This document shows positions 8,545 through 17,065 of a stretch of DNA of 34,077 nucleotides, in pieces. Origin of the DNA: CAZOKH01 sp964580315. Lineage in GTDB: Bacteria; Chloroflexota; Anaerolineae; Anaerolineales; Anaerolineaceae. Every line of letters begins with the position of its first letter. Position 1 is the stretch's first letter. The position numbers and the translations under genes are program-made. The stretch is taken from contig CAZOKH010000035.1 in the NCBI GenBank assembly GCA_964580315.1, positions 1-34,077 on the forward strand, given 5' to 3'. The notes beneath the pieces are model-generated. The model was given only the letters and a program-made list of their open reading frames with translations, did no database searches and was not told where the DNA came from.

Positions 8545-9195
8545 CTATTTTGCTACTCTGACTAGCGCCGGGCGCAACACCCGTTCGCCTAACATATATC
8601 CATCTTGAACCACTTCAATAATTGCACCACTGCTGAGATCGGGATGATCTTCGTGTGATATTGCTTCGTGTATATTGGGGTCAAAAGTCTGGCTTTCTGC
8701 CGGTATGCGCGTTACGCCCTCCGTTTCAACGATTTTTTGAAATTTTCGGAAAATTAACTCGATACCTTCCGCCCAGGAGGCGCCGTCGCCCTGTTCGGGG
8801 CGCGATTTGATGGCGCGCGCGAGATCGTCCAAAACGGGCAAATATTTCTTGATGATATCGCCCTTGATGGACTGGGTTGCCAGTGAATTTTCGCGCTCGA
8901 TGCGCTTTTTGTAGTTCAAAAAATCGGCGCGTTCTCGCTGCCATCCTTCAAAATGCTCTTTGGCTTGCTTCTGGGCTTTGTCCATTTCCTCCTGGTACAG
9001 CGCAAATTCTTTGCTGGGAATGGTAACAAATTCTTCTGCGGTGGTCTGTTCTTGTTCTGTCATGTTCTTATCAGCGGACGCCGGTTCGCCGGTCGGGGTG
9101 ACCGTTGAATTGTTTGTGGAAGCCGCTTTTTCCTCCTGGTTTACCGGTATTTTCTGTTCTTCGGTTTTTTTGGAATGCTCTTTTGTCTTGCTCAT
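8545..9195 (-). CDS. grpE: Nucleotide exchange factor GrpE
   Basis: 216 residues; releases ADP from DnaK. The N-terminal ~60 residues are charged, low-complexity and probably disordered. Then comes the long dimerisation helix (EGWQRERADFLNYKKRIERE) and the C-terminal beta domain with the family signature (ESQTFDPNIHEAI, then VQDGYMLGERVLRPALVRV). Operon position is between hrcA (22 bp gap) and dnaK. Confidence 0.97.
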   Translation of the reverse strand: MSKTKEHSKKTEEQKIPVNQEEKAASTNNSTVTPTGEPASADKNMTEQEQTTAEEFVTIPSKEFALYQEEMDKAQKQAKEHFEGWQRERADFLNYKKRIERENSLATQSIKGDIIKKYLPVLDDLARAIKSRPEQGDGASWAEGIELIFRKFQKIVETEGVTRIPAESQTFDPNIHEAISHEDHPDLSSGAIIEVVQDGYMLGERVLRPALVRVAK

Positions 9196-9217
9196 AACAA
9201 TCCCTCACGAGAATGTT

Positions 9218-10252
9218 TTATTCGCCCAGTGTTTCCACCACCATGTCGCTCAACAATCCAGAGATGAAGCGCACGGCTGAAATGGACCTGCCGTAGGACA
9301 TGCGCATGGGGCCCAGCACGCCCAGGGTGCCGGTGGCCAGGCCGGGAACGCCGTAGCGCGAAAGGATGATGGAACACTGGCGCAGTTCTTCATGTGCGCC
9401 CTCGCCGCCAATCAGCACCTGCACGCCGCCCACGGAGCTGTTCACCAGCGTGCGCGAGATCAGGTCTTGCAGCAGCGAGCGTTCTTCCAGCAGGCGCAGG
9501 CCTCGGCGGGCTTCTTCAGAAGTGGAAAACTCGGGCTGGTTAATGATGTTGGTGATGCCGTCCAGGTAAACCTCGCCGGCTGCCAGCGAATCGGCCTGGG
9601 TCATTTCGCTGATGATCCAACCGACCACCACGTGATCCAATCCGCTGAATTGCTGCTGCATCCGTAGTACATCTTCCACCGTCAGGCTGTGCAGCAGGGC
9701 AGTGAGCTGCGCCGCCGTGGCTGACAAAGTTTCCTGCGGCAGGGGTTCGTCCAGCGTCACCAGGCGCTGATGAAGTTCACCGCCGGTTAACACCATCACC
9801 ACCAGCACCTGCCGCCCGTGGGTCGAGATCAACTCGAGGTGTTTGAGGCGGGCGCGCTCTGAATGCGGCGCCGTGACCAGCGAGGCAGACTGCGAATACT
9901 GCGCCAGCAGCGAGGCTGCCAGGCGCATCCATTCTTCCATGTCGTGGCGCATCTGGTAGAACTGGTGCCGGATCATACTGCGCGCGTCGCTGGGCAGGTT
10001 GGCCTTGCCCAGCAGGCGTTCCACGAAATAGCGGTAGCCATTTTCGGTGGGCACGCGCCCGGCTGAGGTGTGCGGCTGGCGCAGGTAGCCCATTTCGGTC
10101 AGGGCGGCCAGTTCGTTGCGCACGGTGGCGGTGCTGAAATCGAGGTTAAAATGTTCGACCAACTGCTTCGAACTGACCGGTTCGGCAGATTCTACATAGT
10201 CGCGCACTACCAGCGACAGAATCAGCTTTTGACGTTCACTCAGGTCAATCAT
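9218..10252 (-). CDS. hrcA: Heat-inducible transcription repressor HrcA
   Basis: 344 residues; binds CIRCE and represses its own operon, with activity tuned by chaperones. The N-terminal winged helix carries the signature SSKQLVEHFNLDFSTATVRN and LRQPHTSAGRVPTENGYRYFV. The GAF-like core and dimerisation parts follow, ending RFISGLLSDMVVETL. ATG 10252 has GAGG eight bases upstream. As the first gene of the operon directly behind the CIRCE element it is autoregulated. Confidence 0.97.
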   Translation of the reverse strand: MIDLSERQKLILSLVVRDYVESAEPVSSKQLVEHFNLDFSTATVRNELAALTEMGYLRQPHTSAGRVPTENGYRYFVERLLGKANLPSDARSMIRHQFYQMRHDMEEWMRLAASLLAQYSQSASLVTAPHSERARLKHLELISTHGRQVLVVMVLTGGELHQRLVTLDEPLPQETLSATAAQLTALLHSLTVEDVLRMQQQFSGLDHVVVGWIISEMTQADSLAAGEVYLDGITNIINQPEFSTSEEARRGLRLLEERSLLQDLISRTLVNSSVGGVQVLIGGEGAHEELRQCSIILSRYGVPGLATGTLGVLGPMRMSYGRSISAVRFISGLLSDMVVETLGE

Positions 10253-10267
10253 TCATCCTCTTCTTTT

Positions 10268-10294
10268 TTAGCACTCTCGCATCGAGAGTGCTAA
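10268..10294 (-). promoter_or_regulatory. CIRCE operator
   Basis: TTAGCACTC at 10268-10276 and GAGTGCTAA at 10286-10294 with a 9-nt spacer: a perfect match to the CIRCE consensus bound by HrcA. It lies about +7 to +33 relative to the start inferred from the promoter at 10308-10336 and 15 bp before hrcA. Confidence 0.98.
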
Positions 10295-10307
10295 AATGTT
10301 GCTAATG

Positions 10308-10336
10308 ATGATACCATGCCTGAAAGTGCGCGTCAA
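10308..10336 (-). promoter_or_regulatory. Promoter of the hrcA operon
   Basis: On the minus strand, TTGACG (10331-10336), a 17-bp spacer and TATCAT (10308-10313) form a good sigma-70-type promoter placed just upstream of CIRCE. Confidence 0.8.
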
Positions 10337-10387
10337 GTTTCCCTGGCCGGTTCTGATAAAGGTTTAATAATTGGGATTATCTATCGA

Positions 10388-10416
10388 TTGACCAACCCGG
10401 CATTTCTCCATACAAT
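10388..10416 (+). promoter_or_regulatory. Promoter of the aldo/keto reductase gene
   Basis: TTGACC (10388-10393), 17-bp spacer, TACAAT (10411-10416). It is divergent from the hrcA promoter, with about 50 bp between the two -35 boxes. The gene's ribosome binding site GGAGG (10440-10444) lies 5 bp before ATG 10450. Confidence 0.8.
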
Positions 10417-10449
10417 TACAGGAGAGATAAAACAGCACAGGAGGTGCTT

Positions 10450-11406
10450 ATGCATTACAGACGAATGGGCAGATCGGGCTTGAAGATTAGCGAAATATCC
10501 TTCGGTTCGTGGGTGACTTTTGGCAAGCAGTTGGATCAAAAAATGGCTTCATCGCTGATGCATGCCGCCTATGAACAGGGTGTGAATTCTTTCGACAATG
10601 CCGATGTGTATGCTAACGGCAAGGCAGAAGAGATCATGGGCAAAGCCATCAAAGATTTGCCGCGCGAAGAACTGGTGCTTTCCAGCAAGGTGTTCTGGCC
10701 CACCTCGGCGGGTCCCAATGGGCGCGGGCTGTCGCGCAAACATATCATGGAGTCGCTGCACAAGTCTTTAAAGAAGATGGGCACCGACTACCTGGATTTG
10801 TATTATTGCCACCGCTTTGACCCGGACACCCCCATTGATGAAGTGGTGCAAACCATGGATATTATCATCCGGCAGGGAAAGGTGATGTACTGGGGTACCT
10901 CGGAATGGACCCCGGCGCAGATCGCCCTGGCGCACGGCGTGGCGCGTGAGAACGGCTGGACTCCGCCCGCTGTGGAGCAGCCGCAGTACAACCTGTTTCA
11001 CCGCGAACGGCTTGAAGTGGAATTATCGCCGGTTTGCAAAGAACTGGGGCTGGGGCTGACCACCTGGAGTCCGCTGTACAGCGGCGTCCTATCGGGCAAA
11101 TATAATGAAAGCATACCGGAAGGCAGCCGCGCCACCCTGTCGGACATGGGTTGGGTGCGCGACCGCATTGTGCCTGAGAAGATCGACCGGGTGCGTGACT
11201 TGACCAGCATCGCGGCTGACCTGGGCGGCACCACGGCGCAGCTAGCCATTGCCTGGTGCCTGCGCCGCAAAGAGATCAGCTCGGTCATCATCGGCGCCAC
11301 TCGACCGGAGCAGTTGGATGAAAACCTGGCCGCCGCCGAATTGACCGATAAATTGACGGACGAAGTTCTTTCCAAAATTGACGAGATCATGGGTAACGCA
11401 CCGTAA
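10450..11406 (+). CDS. Aldo/keto reductase, Kv-beta-like (AKR6-type)
   Basis: 318 residues; NADPH-dependent reduction of aldehydes or ketones on a TIM barrel, cytoplasmic, natural substrate unknown. The catalytic tetrad is visible as Asp49, Tyr54 (DNADVYANGKAE), Lys80 (SSKVFW) and His121 (YYCHRFD). Several stretches recall the beta subunits of voltage-gated potassium channels: GLSRKHI, GKVMYWGTSEW, TTWSPLYSGVLSGKY, QLAIAWCLR and a near-terminal GN-P. That homology indicates the AKR subfamily, not a channel; none is encoded nearby. ATG 10450 is chosen over GTG 10444 because of ribosome binding site spacing. Possible roles are methylglyoxal or general carbonyl detoxification (inference). Confidence 0.9.
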   Translation: MHYRRMGRSGLKISEISFGSWVTFGKQLDQKMASSLMHAAYEQGVNSFDNADVYANGKAEEIMGKAIKDLPREELVLSSKVFWPTSAGPNGRGLSRKHIMESLHKSLKKMGTDYLDLYYCHRFDPDTPIDEVVQTMDIIIRQGKVMYWGTSEWTPAQIALAHGVARENGWTPPAVEQPQYNLFHRERLEVELSPVCKELGLGLTTWSPLYSGVLSGKYNESIPEGSRATLSDMGWVRDRIVPEKIDRVRDLTSIAADLGGTTAQLAIAWCLRRKEISSVIIGATRPEQLDENLAAAELTDKLTDEVLSKIDEIMGNAP

Positions 11407-11426
11407 AGCGGGACCGTACGGACGGG

Positions 11427-11432
11427 TATAAT
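11427..11432 (+). promoter_or_regulatory. -10 box placed for a leaderless transcript (GT-C gene)
   Basis: TATAAT ends exactly 6 nt before ATG 11439 and no Shine-Dalgarno sequence is present. Transcription would start at or next to the ATG. The -35 region (about 11404-11409) is poor. Confidence 0.55.
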
Positions 11433-11438
11433 CAGACC

Positions 11439-13058
11439 ATGCAGCCACAACAAAAAAAGACTCTAACCCTCCTGCTGGCGCTGGGGGTGGTTTTCTTTGC
11501 GGCGCTTATTCCGGCAAACCTGAGCGGGGCAAAAGACGCCGGGATGCTGGCATTATTCGAGGTGGATGAATATGCCCAGTTTCCGCATGTGATTCGTATG
11601 CTGACCCCTGGCGACGGTTTTTATCAATCGCTGCGCAACTTCCTGATCTACCTGCACTATTTCTACGGCTACCCGTTCTATTTCTTCTCGGCGCTGGCGC
11701 TGCTGCCGGTGAAGCTGCTGTTGGGGGCAGACTGGACGGCGCACGTGCCGCTGATCATGGTCACGCTGCGCCAGTTGATTAATGTGCTGCCCATGCTGGC
11801 GGGGCTGGGGCTGCTGGTGTATATCCAGACCAAATTCAAATCTGCCTGGCGGTCGGCGGGTTTGTTTGCCCTGCTGGTGGTCACCCCGGCGGTCACGCTC
11901 AACAACCTGTGGTGGCACACCGACAGCCTGGTGTTCTTCTTCATTGTGTTAACCTTCTTCTTTTTAGACCGCGATAACCTGCAATTTGGATGGAATTTCA
12001 CCCTGGCAGCCGCCGCCTGCGGGCTTGCAACCGGCACCAAGCACCTGGGGCTGTTCTTCGTGCTGGCAATTCCGATCTATTTGCTGTGGGGCGTGCTGGA
12101 AAAACGCCTGACCTGGGGCAAGGCGCTGGGCAAGGGGGCGCTGTTTGTGGCGGTGATGGTTGCCGCGGTGGTGGCTTCCAACCCGCTGCTGCTGCTGCCG
12201 CAGGAGCGCGCTGAGATCATTGCCGTGCAGCAACGGCAGGTGATTCAAACCGGAACGGGCATTTTCATTGCCAACCAGGAAGGCTTTTTTGACCAGGGCT
12301 ACCCGGCCGACCTGCGCGTGCATTATGGTGAGCTGGCCTTTATGCTGCTGGGCTTCGGCGGGCTGGCGCTGGGATTGCGCAACCCGCAAAAGCGCCGCCT
12401 GCACGCCCTCATCCTGGCGTGGATGATCCCCATGACGGCGATCATCCTCACTTCGGGTACACGCCGCACACACTACTTTTTGCCGGTGCTGCTGCCGCTG
12501 TTCTCGAGTCTGCTGGAATGGTTCCCCGAGCAGGGCTGGTTTGCCGGCAGTGCTGAACGGGCGGCGCTGTGGGCGCGGCGCATGCTGACCGGCCTGGCTG
12601 CCGTGATTGTGCTGGGGCAGGCGGTGCTGTTCTTGCGCACCGATGTCGATATCTATACCCGCACCCTGACACGCGAGCAAACCTCGCCCAGCATTGCCTT
12701 TGCCGAAAAGCTGGAAGAACATGTATTTTCAAAAATTGTGTTGAGCCGCCAACTGGTGGTGTACCGCGACTGGCGCGTGTATCTGCCGCCCTCGCCGGCG
12801 CGCCGGGTGGAGATGAACTGGGACCTGGCAACGGAAGCCTACATGCGCGACCTGAACCCGGATGTGATTGTGCTGGAGCGTGAAAACCTGGCGCTGTTCT
12901 CCAAAGACGAGACCGTGGCGCAGGCAGTCAACCCGGGCGATATGCAGGCTTTGCACGATTTTTACGCCTCCGCGGGCGCCGATCAACTGCCGGGCTACCG
13001 CCAGGTGTACAGCGGCTCGTTCGGCGTGGCGCTGGTGCGGGATGGGCTGATTCAATAA
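11439..13058 (+). CDS. GT-C fold integral-membrane glycosyltransferase
   Basis: 539 residues with about 10 hydrophobic segments over residues 8-390 and a soluble C-terminal domain of about 140 residues. The first extracytoplasmic loop contains an acidic pair in EVDEYAQFPH (Asp43, Glu44), the hallmark position of GT-C enzymes that use polyprenyl-phosphate sugar donors (ArnT, PMT or DUF2029-like families). The conserved NNLWWHTDSL and ATGTKHLGLF segments also fit. It probably transfers a sugar from a lipid carrier to an envelope glycan, lipid or protein on the outer face of the membrane; the acceptor cannot be deduced. It is not obviously co-transcribed with the reductase, since it carries its own -10 box. 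Confidence 0.75.
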   Translation: MQPQQKKTLTLLLALGVVFFAALIPANLSGAKDAGMLALFEVDEYAQFPHVIRMLTPGDGFYQSLRNFLIYLHYFYGYPFYFFSALALLPVKLLLGADWTAHVPLIMVTLRQLINVLPMLAGLGLLVYIQTKFKSAWRSAGLFALLVVTPAVTLNNLWWHTDSLVFFFIVLTFFFLDRDNLQFGWNFTLAAAACGLATGTKHLGLFFVLAIPIYLLWGVLEKRLTWGKALGKGALFVAVMVAAVVASNPLLLLPQERAEIIAVQQRQVIQTGTGIFIANQEGFFDQGYPADLRVHYGELAFMLLGFGGLALGLRNPQKRRLHALILAWMIPMTAIILTSGTRRTHYFLPVLLPLFSSLLEWFPEQGWFAGSAERAALWARRMLTGLAAVIVLGQAVLFLRTDVDIYTRTLTREQTSPSIAFAEKLEEHVFSKIVLSRQLVVYRDWRVYLPPSPARRVEMNWDLATEAYMRDLNPDVIVLERENLALFSKDETVAQAVNPGDMQALHDFYASAGADQLPGYRQVYSGSFGVALVRDGLIQ

Positions 13059-13082
13059 AGCGCAACAAGACAACAATGGGGG

Positions 13083-13088
13083 TACAAT
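13083..13088 (+). promoter_or_regulatory. -10 box placed for a leaderless transcript (higA-like gene)
   Basis: TACAAT preceded by GGGG ends exactly 6 nt before ATG 13095, the same geometry as the box at 11427-11432. No Shine-Dalgarno is seen before this ATG. Confidence 0.5.
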
Positions 13089-13094
13089 ACTGGT

Positions 13095-13355
13095 ATGGAC
13101 AAGTTTGATTTTCCTCCCTTGCATCCCGGCGAAGTGCTGCTGGAAGAATTCCTTAAACCGATGAGTTTGAGTCAGAATCAACTTGCGCTTTCCATGCGCG
13201 TGGCGCCGCAGAAAATCAATGAAATTGTGCACGGAAAGCGCGGCATCACGGCTGAAACCGCGCTGCGCCTGGCGGCTGTGCTGGGTACCTCCCCCGATTT
13301 TTGGATGGGTTTGCAGAATGACTATGCTGTTCTCACAATGGCTAGTAGAGACTAG
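13095..13355 (+). CDS. HigA-like XRE-family antitoxin/regulator without adjacent HigB
   Basis: 86 residues. It opens with the HigA/VapI signature LHPGEVLLEEFLKPMSLSQNQLA, followed by a helix-turn-helix (residues about 24-60: VAPQKINEIVHGKRGITAETALRLA) and the family ending LGTSPDFWMGLQNDY. The usual role is antitoxin and autorepressor of a higBA operon. No HigB-like gene precedes it; the upstream gene is a glycosyltransferase. The last ~10 codons become AT-rich and the tail is short for the family, so the 3' end may have been altered when the downstream AT-rich segment arrived. It may be an orphan antitoxin, or the following ORF may be an unrecognised partner. Confidence 0.8.
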   Translation: MDKFDFPPLHPGEVLLEEFLKPMSLSQNQLALSMRVAPQKINEIVHGKRGITAETALRLAAVLGTSPDFWMGLQNDYAVLTMASRD

Positions 13356-13387
13356 AATTGCTCGTAAAAAATAGAAAGGGGTGATAT

Positions 13388-13903
13388 ATGTCACAAGTCA
13401 GCAAGCTTGATTTCTTTGTAGGCGTTTTTTTGGCTTCAATTATGAATTCAGCAAAAAGTGTTCCTGCTCTCTTCGACGAAACAGATGAAAGTAAAAAAAT
13501 TGAGTTTATGTCTGATTTAGGTAAATATAATGTTTATGTAAAATACTCTACAAAAAGAAATCACTCAACTAGAGGATCCAAAGGTAAAGAAATAAAATAC
13601 CATAATGTCCTATTTACAGAAAATGAATATAAAAAATTTGAATCTTTCCAGAAAGACGGTGTTAATAACTGTCTGGCAATTATCTGTACAGAAAAGAACT
13701 TATTAAATACTTGGATTGTAGTAATAGAATACGAAAAAGCTCTAAAATGTCTTAGATCAACAACTCCAAATGGAAGTAGAAGAATAAAAATTCAACGATT
13801 TGGGAATGCACATGAATTTGTGTGCTCTGGTGTTGGTTTTAAAAATGATGATAATGAGACATGTCCTTATGATTGGCGAATTTATTTTTCATCGTCGAAG
13901 TGA
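13388..13903 (+). CDS. AT-rich protein of unknown function next to an orphan HigA
   Basis: 171 residues, not recognised. Base composition is strikingly AT-rich (many AAA, ATA, TTA and AGA codons) against GC-rich neighbours on both sides, which points to recent transfer. A plausible ribosome binding site, AAAGGGGTG, lies about 5 bp before ATG 13388. The protein is basic and rich in Lys and Asn with no signal peptide and no clear membrane segment. Visible landmarks are KYNVYVKYSTKR near residue 46, a beta-rich middle (NNCLAIICTEKNLLNTWIVVIEYEKAL) and RRIKIQRF near 130. The fold looks alpha/beta, but no catalytic motif can be named. Position 32 bp behind higA suggests co-transcription; a toxin or nuclease role is speculation. 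Confidence 0.75.
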   Translation: MSQVSKLDFFVGVFLASIMNSAKSVPALFDETDESKKIEFMSDLGKYNVYVKYSTKRNHSTRGSKGKEIKYHNVLFTENEYKKFESFQKDGVNNCLAIICTEKNLLNTWIVVIEYEKALKCLRSTTPNGSRRIKIQRFGNAHEFVCSGVGFKNDDNETCPYDWRIYFSSSK

Positions 13904-13919
13904 TACAGACACATATTAC

Positions 13920-15179
13920 TTATTGTAATTCTTCCTTGCACCAATCCAATGATCGCTCATCCAACACCTGCACCAGGCTTTGCACCAGGCGGGCGGCTTC
14001 ACCCAGCCCGTCGGGGCTGATCCAATCGACGGTGTCTTGCGGGGTGTGCTTGATCTCCGCCGGGCTGCATGTGCTGACCGGGATGCAGGGTACGCCTTGC
14101 ACGGCAAAGGCATAATGGTCGCCCGATTCCCAGGGTTCAGCCCATACCACCCCGGGAAATTGATCGACCACCTGGCGCACCAGCGCGCTAAACGGCTCGG
14201 AACCCGAAACGGCAGCGGCGTTGTTGCTGGCGGTGATTTGCCCCACGCCGTCGATGTTGATCAGCGCCAGGATGTGCTCCAGGTCGGGTGAGTCATCCAG
14301 GTAGGCGGCCACATCGGTGCCCCCAGATTCTTCGCCGCTGAAGGCGGCAAATTCCAGAGTACAGCGGTGCGGCAGACCGGCAAACAACTCAGCCAGGGTC
14401 AGCAGCACAGCCGTGCCGCTGGCGTTGTCATAGGCGCCGGGGGTATTGTGCTTGGTGTCGTAGTGGGCGCACAGCACCATGCGCTCTGTCCTTTCACCGG
14501 GCAGGCTGCCGATCACGTTGCAGGTGGTGCTGTGTTCGGTGCGCGAGGTGATTTGCAGGTGGGCGGTCTGACCGTTGGCTTGCAGCAGGGCGCGCCCGCT
14601 TTCAGCCGGCGCGGTGGCGGAAGGGATGGGAAATTCCCAGTTCTCGATCAACGGTTGGCAGGTGCGCGGGTGGGGGTGCACCAGGATGACCGCCGCCGGG
14701 GCTTTGTCTTGCAGCAACTGGGCGAAGGAGACAGGCTGCACGATGTGAATGGTCACAGCGGGCGGCTTTCCATCCGTTGAGGGGGTGTCGTCTTCAGTGA
14801 TAATCACTTCGGCGGGCAGGGTTTGTTCTTGCCCGACCAGCGCGCCGTACAGCACGGCAATTTTGCCGCTCAAGTCGGTTTGCTGCAGCTCGTCCAGGGT
14901 GCCCACGGCTGCCAGCGGCGCCTGCACATCGCAGGAGGGCGAAAACGGGTTGACCGCGGCGCGCAGATGGGCGCCGTCCAGGTTCAAATGAATGTGGTGT
15001 GATTTCCAGTCGGCGCAGGCATATTCTTGCAGCCTGACCTGCAAGCCCCACAGGTTGAAACACTGCTGGATGTAACTGCCGGCTTTGCGGTTGTTGGCTG
15101 AGCCAATGGGGCGCGCACCGATGGTCTGCGCCAGGTAAACCAGGTGCTGATAGGCGGTCTGCGATAGAGAAGTGCTCAT
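13920..15179 (-). CDS. M28-family metallopeptidase (aminopeptidase-like)
   Basis: 419 residues from ATG 15179, chosen because GGAGG (in GAAGGAGGGTGTGAC) precedes it; the longer frame up to 15266 lacks such a site. The two-zinc site of M28 enzymes is visible: His239 in CAHYDT, Asp251 in YDNASG, the Glu283-Glu284 pair in SGEESGG, Asp310 in NIDGVG and His378 in HTPQDT. Residues about 80-215 form a PA-like insert. No signal peptide is seen, so a cytoplasmic aminopeptidase or dipeptidase is likely; substrates are unknown. It is divergent from the PfaD-like gene, with about 145 bp between starts. Confidence 0.9.
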   Translation of the reverse strand: MSTSLSQTAYQHLVYLAQTIGARPIGSANNRKAGSYIQQCFNLWGLQVRLQEYACADWKSHHIHLNLDGAHLRAAVNPFSPSCDVQAPLAAVGTLDELQQTDLSGKIAVLYGALVGQEQTLPAEVIITEDDTPSTDGKPPAVTIHIVQPVSFAQLLQDKAPAAVILVHPHPRTCQPLIENWEFPIPSATAPAESGRALLQANGQTAHLQITSRTEHSTTCNVIGSLPGERTERMVLCAHYDTKHNTPGAYDNASGTAVLLTLAELFAGLPHRCTLEFAAFSGEESGGTDVAAYLDDSPDLEHILALINIDGVGQITASNNAAAVSGSEPFSALVRQVVDQFPGVVWAEPWESGDHYAFAVQGVPCIPVSTCSPAEIKHTPQDTVDWISPDGLGEAARLVQSLVQVLDERSLDWCKEELQ

Positions 15180-15325
15180 GTCACACCCTCCTTCTCTGAA
15201 ACCAAATCGTACCTTTTTATTCATTTTACAACAGGCGGCCATTATTTCAACAGCAGCAAGGCGCAACCTTTGAACAGAGCAAGGGTTAAATCCGGTAAAC
15301 CCATCTCCCCATGACGGAGCAATTC

Positions 15326-16948
15326 ATGACGATTTCTTTCAATTCAACGCGCAATCATTTTCCCTTAAAACTTGGCTGGCAGGGTGATGAAAGTCAACTG
15401 GCCGGTTCGATACCCGATATCCGCAATGCTTTGCTGGACTTGAATCAAACCACCTGGGTGGTGCTTACACAGGATGGAATTAAATTTGCCTCTTCGGGGC
15501 AGGCCGCTTTTCGAACGGATGACCACATGCCCGAAGTGCTCGCTATGGTAAATGCGCTTCCGCTCGGCGACCTGGGAGATGAGGGCTTCCGCCGCGCCTA
15601 CGGCTTGCAATACGCCTGTTACGGCGGAGCCATGGCGAACGGTATCTCTTCGGAAGAAATGGTGATTGCCCTGGGAAAAGCGGGAATGATGGGATCGTAC
15701 GGCGCAGGTGGGATGAGCCCGCAGCGCGTGGAGGAAGCCATCCACAAGATTCAGGCAGCCCTGCCAGACCAGCCGTATGCCTTCAATTTACTCTCCAACC
15801 CGTTTGAACCGGCTATTGAGCAGCGCACAGCGGAGCTGTATGTTCAGCACGGTGTGTGCGTGGTGGAAGCGTCCGCTTATTTAATCCCATCCAAAAGCCT
15901 GGTGTATTACCGGGCGGCGGGTCTGTCGGCGCTGCCGGACGGCGGCGTGAAGATTGGCAACAAGGTGATTGCCAAACTGTCGCGCAAAGAGGTGGCGCGC
16001 AAGTTCATGGCGCCTGCGCCGGAAGAGACTTTGCGCAAACTGGTGAACGAAGGATTGATCACGGAGGAACAGGCTAACCTTGCCGCTCGCGTGCCGTTGG
16101 CAGATGACATCACCGTGGAAGCCGATTCGGGTGGGCACACCGATAACCGACCGCTGGTGAGTTTGATTCCATCTATGCTGGGTTTGCGCGATGAAATTCA
16201 AAGCCAGCGACAATACCCGCATGAAATTCGCATTGGCGCGGCGGGCGGCATTGCCACCCCCGAGGCGACTTGGGCGGCTTTTCAAATGGGCGCGGCATAT
16301 GTCGTCACCGGTTCGATCAACCAGGCATGCGTTGAGGCGGGCGCTTCGGAACATACCCGCAAGCTGCTGGCGCAGGTGGAAATGACCGATGTGGCCATGG
16401 CCCCGGCGGGTGATATGTTCGAGATGGGCGCGCGTGTGCAGGTGCTCAAACGCGGCACCATGTTCTCGATGCGCGCACAAAAGCTGTATGAACTGTATAC
16501 GCGCTATGAAGCCTGGGAACAAATTCCGGAAACGGAAAGGCAAAAATTGGAAAGCAGTGTCTTCCAGCGCACCTTTGATGATATTTGGGCGGATTGCGTA
16601 ACCTTTTTCAGCCAGCGCGACCCCAAAGTGTTGGAACGGGCGGAGAAGAATCCACGTGACCGGATGGCGCTGGTGTTCCGCTGGTATTTGGGGCTGTCGT
16701 CGCGCTGGTCGGCGCAGGGGGTGCAGGGGCGCGAGATGGATTACCAGATCTGGTGTGGTCCGGCGATGGGCGCTTTCAACGACTGGACGCGCGGAACTTA
16801 TTTGGAACAGATGGAAAACCGGCATGTGGCCGATGCCGCTTTGCAAATTCTCACCGGTGCGGCTTACCTGGCGCGCGTGCGCACGCTGGAGGCGCAGGGG
16901 ATTAACATGCCGGCTGAGTTGCGCAGGTATCGACCGGAAGCGTTATAG
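15326..16948 (+). CDS. pfaD: PfaD-type trans-acting enoyl reductase (nitropropane-dioxygenase-like flavoprotein)
   Basis: 540 residues; FMN-dependent enoyl-ACP reductase of the PfaD family, which works in trans on PUFA synthases and trans-AT polyketide synthases. Visible family features include GLQYACYGGAMANGISSEEMV, GMMGSYGAGGMSPQRVEEAI, the VEADSGGHTDNRPL segment with the active-site His, the FMN-phosphate region IGAAGGIATPEA with AAYVVTGSINQA, and the C-terminal helical part WCGPAMGAFNDW. Length is typical. ATG 15326 is preferred to 15311 because GGAG (15316-15319) sits 6 bp before it. The gene converges on the phosphopantetheinyl transferase and the megasynthase (opposite strand). It should supply the enoyl reduction that the megasynthase lacks. 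Confidence 0.9.
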   Translation: MTISFNSTRNHFPLKLGWQGDESQLAGSIPDIRNALLDLNQTTWVVLTQDGIKFASSGQAAFRTDDHMPEVLAMVNALPLGDLGDEGFRRAYGLQYACYGGAMANGISSEEMVIALGKAGMMGSYGAGGMSPQRVEEAIHKIQAALPDQPYAFNLLSNPFEPAIEQRTAELYVQHGVCVVEASAYLIPSKSLVYYRAAGLSALPDGGVKIGNKVIAKLSRKEVARKFMAPAPEETLRKLVNEGLITEEQANLAARVPLADDITVEADSGGHTDNRPLVSLIPSMLGLRDEIQSQRQYPHEIRIGAAGGIATPEATWAAFQMGAAYVVTGSINQACVEAGASEHTRKLLAQVEMTDVAMAPAGDMFEMGARVQVLKRGTMFSMRAQKLYELYTRYEAWEQIPETERQKLESSVFQRTFDDIWADCVTFFSQRDPKVLERAEKNPRDRMALVFRWYLGLSSRWSAQGVQGREMDYQIWCGPAMGAFNDWTRGTYLEQMENRHVADAALQILTGAAYLARVRTLEAQGINMPAELRRYRPEAL

Positions 16949-16963
16949 AAAACTACAATATCA

Positions 16964-17062
16964 GATGGGAGTTGTAGTGACGGCTTCAGCCGTTTGACAC
17001 GGGCGAGAAGGGTTTCTGGCTCAGGGAAAACGCGGCTAAAACCGCAACTACGAAAAATCCTT
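16964..17062. repeat. Family A palindromic spacer repeat, copy 1
   Basis: About 98 bp. The ends GTAGTGACGGCTTCAGCCG and the complement of CGGCTAAAACCGCAACTAC form an imperfect inverted repeat around a conserved core (GGGCGAGAAGGGTTTC). Very similar copies lie at 17066, 28140 and 29777. It has no coding potential. Confidence 0.85.
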
Positions 17063-17065
17063 ATC

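Noticed and set aside
10450..11406. Potassium channel beta subunit
   Set aside because: Similarity reflects the AKR6 subfamily; the full catalytic tetrad is present and no channel gene is nearby.
13095..13355. Classical higBA toxin-antitoxin locus
   Set aside because: No HigB-like RelE-fold toxin gene lies directly upstream or downstream; only the antitoxin-like gene is recognisable.
15180..15266. Extended N-terminus of the M28 peptidase
   Set aside because: The extension has no family similarity and would cross the ribosome binding site that serves ATG 15179.
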